Source of the DNA: Desulforhabdus amnigena | GTDB lineage: Bacteria; Desulfobacterota; Syntrophobacteria; Syntrophobacterales; Syntrophobacteraceae | NCBI RefSeq assembly: GCF_027925305.1 | Contig: NZ_BSDR01000001.1 | Coordinates: 3,486,001 to 3,550,000 of the forward strand | Length of the DNA stretch: 64,000 nucleotides | Reading direction: 5' to 3' | Shown here: positions 59,368 to 64,000 of the stretch, in pieces | How the letters are laid out: every line of letters begins with the position of its first letter | Numbering within the stretch: the first letter of the stretch is position 1 | Made by a program: the position numbers and the translations under genes | The notes under the pieces: model-generated | The model's database searches: none | What the model saw: only the letters and a program-made list of their open reading frames with translations | What the model was told of the DNA's origin: nothing

Positions 59368-60073
59368 GCTGGGGGGGGAAGCAAGCAAATTGGGATTCTA
59401 TTGATGTAAAGGTGCCCATGCAAGGTGGAATCACGGGATTGGATTGAACCAGGATAATCATCGTTCAGCGCGCGTTTACCGCAGAGGACACAAAGAACGC
59501 TAAGGATAAGGCTGCTTTTTTCCACTCCGCGATATCTACGCAATCAGTGGATATGCAATGGCGGTGAACGGCTAAGAAGCAAGGATGATAGCCGCGGAGA
59601 TTCAGCTTGACTTATTTTTCTTTTTTTGAATAAAATAATAATAAAATATAAAGGCTGAATCGATTGAATATACCTAGGAAAGAGGGTGGTTTGCAAGGTA
59701 TTGAACCTTCTGAATTCCTGTCTTTCATAGGCCTTAGATAGTTGACGAGGGCGATTATTTGCCGCAAAGAAAGCTTGCAAAGGCTCAAATGGCTTCGATG
59801 GTTCCTGTGTTCCAGCGCATTTGAGAGAGTTAGACGATTCTGACCGCAGTCTGAGAGTGAAACTGAACAAGGCACCTTGCAGAGATTCGGATTTATAGAA
59901 AACTTCGAGTTTTGTATTTGGAGGAACACCTCGAAAAGGCGTCTTCTATAGTCACAGTGAGGCGGAAACCCGAGGCCGACTGTGCGTGGAAATGGCTTTA
60001 GTTCATATAGGTGGCGCCTCAGGACAGGGAAGCCGCTAGAAAATTGTGGCCGCAATGGCCATTGCAAAATACA
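59368..60073. other. Intergenic region before the 6S RNA
   Basis: No supported gene. A diverged piece of repeat family C lies at 59470-59560. A run of short complementary blocks at 59880-60030 may be structured, but I recognise no family. A promoter for the RNA gene: TTGTGG (60044-60049), 17 nt, AAATAC (60067-60072). Confidence 0.45.
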
Positions 60074-60075
60074 AA

Positions 60076-60252
60076 GAGTCCCCTGCTGTGTTTGTGATTG
60101 GTGGAACGTTCCTGTTCCAACAGCAACAAAAGGGGAGCCCCCTCTTGCTCCGGTGTGCATGTCAGGGTACTGAAAGCCTAAAGGAGTGATGGGGCACCCA
60201 CCTTAACTTTTCGGTTCATGGCCGACCACCAACACGGCACTATGCGGGGGGT
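60076..60252 (+). ncRNA. ssrS: 6S RNA
   Basis: About 177 nt with the 6S layout. The closing stem pairs CCCC-GC-GTG (60080-60090) with CAC-GC-GGGG (60238-60249). A central asymmetric region follows the 5' arm (TTTGTGATTGGTGGAACG). The 3' half reads CCACCTTAACTTTTCGGTTC then ATGGCCG, strongly like the CACCTTGAACC...GGTTCA segment of known 6S RNAs. It binds the sigma70 holoenzyme as a promoter mimic and tunes transcription in slow growth. It sits upstream of rny. Boundaries are approximate. Confidence 0.8.
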
Positions 60253-60560
60253 TTAGTTTAGCTCTCTTTTGAATATCGGTATCTTCAGGCAATTATTTTG
60301 CTCTGGGTGTTGTAACCTCTCAGAGTTGCCGCAACAGAATTCGGTTTAATTCTAATAATCCCGCCTAGTAAGCTTTGTCCTTGAACGGTTGCCCGTTTCT
60401 ATCAAATCACGTATTTCTGATAATGAGCAATATATCTGAATTGGGGCTTAGAGATGTGTGCATTTTTCCCCTTTGTGTCGAACGGACGTCGTTAGAGGGA
60501 AATGGATTGAAAAATCAAAATATTGGAATTCTCTGTGTCCTTTGAAAGGAATGATTCGTT
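60253..60560. other. Intergenic region between 6S RNA and rny
   Basis: No gene supported; should contain the rny promoter. Confidence 0.45.
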
Positions 60561-62123
60561 ATGGGGTCTATGTCGGGTTTTGTGCTGATCCTGTTAGGTT
60601 TGTTGGGAGGGGCGGGGTTAGGAGTTGCTTTTCGCCAGTATTGGTTTGAGAAGCGGACTGAAAGTCTTCAAGAGCAGGCAAAAAATATCATCAATGAAGC
60701 TCGAAAAGAAGCTGAAACAATAAAGAAGGAAGCCATCCTTCAGGCAAAAGACAGTTTGTTTCAGATGAAAGCCGAATTCGAGCGGGAGAGTAAAGAAAAT
60801 AGAAAGGAATTTCAGGCTCTTGAAAAGAGAATCCTCCAAAAGGAAGAAAATTTGGACAAGAAGTCCGAAGCGCTGGATAAGCGAGAGGCGACCATAGGGA
60901 AGAGGGAAAAGCTTATTCTCCAACAGGAAAAAGAAATTGGTGAGAAAGAAAAGGAGCTGCAGTCCTTACTCGAAAATCAGAGGAAGAAGCTCGAGGAGCT
61001 TTCCGGGATATCCACGCAGGAAGCGAAAGAAATGTTGATCAAGGCTCTGGAAAATGAAGCCAGACATGATGCCGCCTTGCTGGTCAAAAGAATCGAAACG
61101 GAAGCCCGTGAGATTGCAGATAGAAAAGGAAAGAATATTATCGCATTGGCCATACAACGTTATGCAGGCGACTATGTCGCGGAAAAAACCGTTTCCGTGG
61201 TGAACTTGCCGAACGAAGAGATGAAGGGGAGAATCATAGGAAGAGAGGGGCGCAATATCCGTGCGATCGAGGCTTCCACGGGGGTTGATTTAATCATTGA
61301 CGATACTCCTGAGGCGGTGATTTTGTCCGGATTCAATCCTGTTCGTCGAGAAGTTGCCAGAATATCTCTCGAGAGACTCATTTCGGATGGAAGGATTCAT
61401 CCTGCGCGCATTGAAGAGATTGTAGAGAAAGTAAACGCAGAAATCGAGACCACCATCCGGGAAGCGGGTGAGCAGGCAGCCTTTGATGTAGGCGTTCATG
61501 GAATTCACCCCGAATTGATCAAGCTTCTTGGGAAATTGAAATATCGGACGAGCTACGCACAGAATGTGTTGCAGCATTCCAGGGAAGTGGCGTTTCTATG
61601 TGGAGTGATGGCTTCGGAACTGGGATTGAACGAAAAGCAGGCGAAGCGGGCCGGATTGTTGCACGATATAGGGAAGGCCACGGATCATGAAATAGAAGGC
61701 CCACACGCAACCATCGGCGCGGATTTGGCGAGAAAATATGGAGAAAGCCAGGCAATCATCCATGCCATTGCCGCTCATCATGAAGATGTCCCTGCAGAAG
61801 ATATCCTGGCAATCCTTGTGCAGGCTGCCGATGCTTTATCGGGCGCTCGGCCTGGGGCTCGAAAAGAACTTTTGGAAACCTACGTGAAGCGTCTTGAAGG
61901 GTTGGAGAAAATCGCAGCATCCTTCCCCGGAATCAGCAAAGCTTATGCGATACAAGCCGGTCGGGAATTGCGAATTATTGTGGAGAGCGGGTCTGTGGGA
62001 GATGCCGAAGTTGTGTTGCTGAGTAAGGATATTGCAAAAAAAATTGAGAGTGAGATGACGTATCCTGGACAAATCAAGGTCACCGTGATTCGTGAGACGC
62101 GCGCAGTAGAATATGCTAAGTAA
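60561..62123 (+). CDS. rny: Ribonuclease Y
   Basis: 520 residues. N-terminal TM helix ([17 protein letters not shown]), long coiled coil (about 35-200), KH domain with [33 protein letters not shown] (GxxG, about 215-250), HD domain with [12 protein letters not shown] (metal-binding His-Asp, near 365) and a second helical half. A membrane-anchored endoribonuclease that starts mRNA decay. AAAGGAA precedes the ATG. Confidence 0.96.
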   Translation: MGSMSGFVLILLGLLGGAGLGVAFRQYWFEKRTESLQEQAKNIINEARKEAETIKKEAILQAKDSLFQMKAEFERESKENRKEFQALEKRILQKEENLDKKSEALDKREATIGKREKLILQQEKEIGEKEKELQSLLENQRKKLEELSGISTQEAKEMLIKALENEARHDAALLVKRIETEAREIADRKGKNIIALAIQRYAGDYVAEKTVSVVNLPNEEMKGRIIGREGRNIRAIEASTGVDLIIDDTPEAVILSGFNPVRREVARISLERLISDGRIHPARIEEIVEKVNAEIETTIREAGEQAAFDVGVHGIHPELIKLLGKLKYRTSYAQNVLQHSREVAFLCGVMASELGLNEKQAKRAGLLHDIGKATDHEIEGPHATIGADLARKYGESQAIIHAIAAHHEDVPAEDILAILVQAADALSGARPGARKELLETYVKRLEGLEKIAASFPGISKAYAIQAGRELRIIVESGSVGDAEVVLLSKDIAKKIESEMTYPGQIKVTVIRETRAVEYAK

Positions 62124-62272
62124 TCAATATATGAAAAATCATGCTCGATAGCGTATGGATGATGAGAAAATAGTTTTATTGTTCTTTTCCGGGCATTTTT
62201 CTAACAAAAAATGTAAATCCTACTGCTCGGCGAGTTCCTGAGTGTTCATTTTTTTCTGTGAAGGAGAATGGG

Positions 62273-63559
62273 GTGTCGATTACCGAGAATGTTTACGATG
62301 TCCTTAAACAACGAGGGTTTGTTGCTCAGGCAACGGATGAGGAGGAGTTAAGAGCATATCTCTCCAAACCGGCCTCTTGCTACATCGGTTTTGATCCGAC
62401 TGCAGACAGTCTCCATATCGGGAGCATGGTTCCCATCATGGCTTTAGCTCATATGCAAAGAGCAGGGCACCGTCCACTTGTCCTCGTAGGAGGAGGCACT
62501 GGAATGGTGGGGGATCCCAGCGGTAAAACAGAAATGCGGCAAATCCTCAGTGTGGAGCAGATTCAAGCCAATGTGGACGCTCTGAAACAGCAATTGTCAC
62601 ATTTCCTTGATTTTGGGGAAAACAAGGCGGTCATGCTCAACAACGCAGACTGGTTACTGAACCTTGGGTATATAGAGTTTTTGAGAGATATCGGTAAGCA
62701 TTTCAGTGTCAACCGGATGCTGGCGGCTGAAAGTTATAAGATGCGTCTGGAAACCGGCCTCAATTTCATTGAATTCAATTATATGCTGCTTCAGGCATAT
62801 GACTTCTATTATCTCTCACAACACTACGACTGCAATCTTCAAATGGGGGGCAATGACCAATGGGGCAACATCGTGGCGGGGATCGAACTCATTCGGCGCA
62901 AGTCAGGAAAGAATGCCTTTGCCATTACATTTCCCCTTCTGACTACCGCTTCGGGGGCTAAAATGGGAAAAACGGCTTCGGGTGCGGTCTGGCTGAGTCC
63001 CAAGAAGACAAATCCTTTTGAATTTTATCAGTATTGGGTGAACACTGACGATCGTGATGTGGACAGGTTCTTGAAACTCTATACTTTTCTTCCAATGAAG
63101 GAAATCCAGGCAGTTGAGGGGTTGGAAGGGCAGGAACTGAACGTCGTCAAAACAATACTTGCGTACGAGGTGACCTGTCAAACTCATGGTGCTAAAGAAG
63201 CCTTGGCAGCTTACGACGCGGCAAGCAGCGTTTTTGGTCGGCGGCATTTACCGGAGGATCTACTGCCCTCGAGTTCCATACCACGTCGTGCCAGGGATGA
63301 GTTGCAGGGGGTTCCCTGCACAGTAGTTCCTATGAGTAGGGTAAAGGAAGGTGTTCCAGCGTTCGAACTGTTTGCGGAAATAGGTTTGTGTGAATCTAAA
63401 AGTGCCGCTCGCCGCCTCATTCAGCAAGGCGGTGCCTACGTGAACGAAGAACGCCTCAGGGCGTTTGATGAACATATAGGGCCTGATCATGTCAAAGAAG
63501 GTGGTATCTTCCTCAAGGCGGGTAAGAAGAAAATTCACCGTATTGTGGTTGAAGGCTGA
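62273..63559 (+). CDS. tyrS: Tyrosyl-tRNA synthetase
   Basis: 428 residues. Class I: the HIGH-type motif is LHIGS in GFDPTADSLHIGSM; QAYDFYYLSQHY and GGNDQWGNI bind tyrosine; the KMSKS loop is KMGKT in SGAKMGKTASGAVWLSP. A C-terminal S4 RNA-binding domain (about 355-428) has ESKSAARRLIQQGGAYVNEERL. GTG 62273 chosen because AAGGAG lies 6 nt upstream; a GTG five codons earlier (62258) is the alternative. Confidence 0.96.
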   Translation: MSITENVYDVLKQRGFVAQATDEEELRAYLSKPASCYIGFDPTADSLHIGSMVPIMALAHMQRAGHRPLVLVGGGTGMVGDPSGKTEMRQILSVEQIQANVDALKQQLSHFLDFGENKAVMLNNADWLLNLGYIEFLRDIGKHFSVNRMLAAESYKMRLETGLNFIEFNYMLLQAYDFYYLSQHYDCNLQMGGNDQWGNIVAGIELIRRKSGKNAFAITFPLLTTASGAKMGKTASGAVWLSPKKTNPFEFYQYWVNTDDRDVDRFLKLYTFLPMKEIQAVEGLEGQELNVVKTILAYEVTCQTHGAKEALAAYDAASSVFGRRHLPEDLLPSSSIPRRARDELQGVPCTVVPMSRVKEGVPAFELFAEIGLCESKSAARRLIQQGGAYVNEERLRAFDEHIGPDHVKEGGIFLKAGKKKIHRIVVEG

Positions 63560-63727
63560 GGAATGGATGCAGAGGCGTCGGGCCAGAATGTATGTATAAC
63601 GTCGGTACGGATGACCATCGGACAAAAGGTGCCGGCAATTCCGGGCAATATCGCGCGATCTGGTGCGTGAAAAGAGTATAAAAGACTTTTGGATGTTTTA
63701 TTTTTGCATCCTGACATAAAAAATCAG

Positions 63728-63760
63728 TTGACAAAAGGGTGCCTGACGAGTAAGAAAGGC
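63728..63760 (+). promoter_or_regulatory. Strong sigma70-type promoter 1 of a tandem set
   Basis: TTGACA (63728-63733), 17-nt spacer, TAAGAA (63751-63756). Followed by the shared block AGGCACCTTCGCTTCGGGA. First of three outward-facing promoters at the window end. Confidence 0.8.
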
Positions 63761-63811
63761 ACCTTCGCTTCGGGAGATCGACAGAGAACGGGGCGAAAGG
63801 AAAGCGAAGTA

Positions 63812-63866
63812 AAAAAAGATTAAAAAGATCCTTGACAAGCAGCAAGGAAATCAGTAGAAAGGCACC
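63812..63866 (+). promoter_or_regulatory. Strong sigma70-type promoter 2 of a tandem set
   Basis: An A/T-rich upstream block (63810-63828, UP-element like) then TTGACA (63832-63837), 17 nt, TAGAAA (63855-63860). The same downstream block follows. Confidence 0.88.
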
Positions 63867-63911
63867 TTCGCTTCGGGAGATCAACAGAAAACGGGGCGAA
63901 GGGAAAGTAAA

Positions 63912-63966
63912 AAAAAAGATTAAAAAGATCCTTGACAAGCGGCAAGGAAATCAGTAGAAAGGCACC
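63912..63966 (+). promoter_or_regulatory. Strong sigma70-type promoter 3 of a tandem set
   Basis: Same A/T-rich upstream block, TTGACA (63932-63937), 17 nt, TAGAAA (63955-63960). Exactly 100 bp after promoter 2. A tandem set of near-perfect promoters with UP-like tracts is typical of rRNA operons; the transcribed gene lies beyond the window. Confidence 0.88.
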
Positions 63967-64000
63967 TTCGCTTCGGGAAAGGGAGCGAGGGGGTTAAAGA

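Larger units (their letters stand above)
63750..63985 (+). repeat. Tandem promoter-containing repeat, about 100-bp unit
   Basis: Units share TTGACA...TAGAAA, the block GGCACCTTCGCTTCGGGA, then ACGGGGCGAA and an A-rich tract ending AAAGATTAAAAAGATCC. Two full units and a partial third at the window end. Confidence 0.85.

Noticed and set aside
59612..60160. 182-codon minus-strand frame between atpC and rny
   Set aside because: Overlaps the 6S RNA, low-quality composition, no RBS.
63750..63985. Regular repeats at the window end as a possible CRISPR array
   Set aside because: Units contain promoter elements, the intervening sequence is also repeated, and there are no unique spacers.

Overview
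The window is 64 kb of a bacterial chromosome. The F-ATPase operon is split (b'-b-delta-alpha-gamma-beta-epsilon, with a and c elsewhere). It also carries nifU-nifS-cysE-cysK, a ChrB-N protein, an FmdE-molybdopterin-binding fusion and many short dispersed repeats. Together these suggest a deltaproteobacterium (Desulfobacterota), probably of the sulfate-reducing or syntrophic Syntrophobacterales type. That placement is inference from gene content, not from a marker gene.

Layout. 0-12.4 kb is accessory: the end of an ABC transporter ATPase, a tandem Usp protein, a ChrB N-terminal protein, two MFS carriers, a large dynamin-like GTPase with C-terminal cysteine/histidine modules, a helical-repeat protein, a second tandem Usp protein and a GalT-like HIT-fold protein. 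12.7-19.6 kb is a fluoride-response locus with three separate fluoride (crcB-motif) riboswitches, each followed by an intrinsic terminator. One leads into enolase, the classical fluoride-inhibited enzyme. One stands before a repeat and a 96-residue unknown gene. One, on the minus strand, leads an operon of dynamin-like GTPase, CrcB/FluC fluoride channel and a DUF190-four-CBS protein. 20-27 kb holds an FmdE/molybdopterin-binding fusion, a small gene broken by two homopolymer frameshifts, and the nifU-nifS-cysE-cysK operon. 27.4-29.3 kb is rsgA split by an 809-bp IS5-family element with a TA target duplication. 30-33.7 kb carries yifB, a short DnaJ-like gene, moaC and a DksA/TraR-type gene.

33.9-46.6 kb is mostly minus strand and looks like an origin-proximal region: parA-parB-DUF3842-cobU-cobS-birA with a parS site just upstream of parA, then rpmH-rnpA-yidD-yidC-jag-mnmE-rsmG. 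An NAD-salvage pair (isochorismatase-fold amidase and pncB) lies between these blocks on the plus strand. At 46.6-47.3 kb transcription diverges. From 47.3 kb onward everything is on the plus strand: mreB-mreC-mreD-mrdA-rodA (rod shape), the ATP synthase operon, a 6S RNA, rny and tyrS. The window ends in three near-identical strong sigma70-type promoters about 100 bp apart, pointing out of the window. They have the appearance of rRNA-operon promoters.

How the genes connect. In the fluoride locus, fluoride binding should relieve termination, giving more fluoride-sensitive target (enolase) and the export channel. The dynamin-like GTPase, the DUF190-CBS protein and the small genes are candidate new fluoride-stress factors. 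At least five families of short inverted-repeat elements sit in the intergenic gaps, and one IS has inactivated a ribosome-maturation gene, so there has been recent small-element activity.
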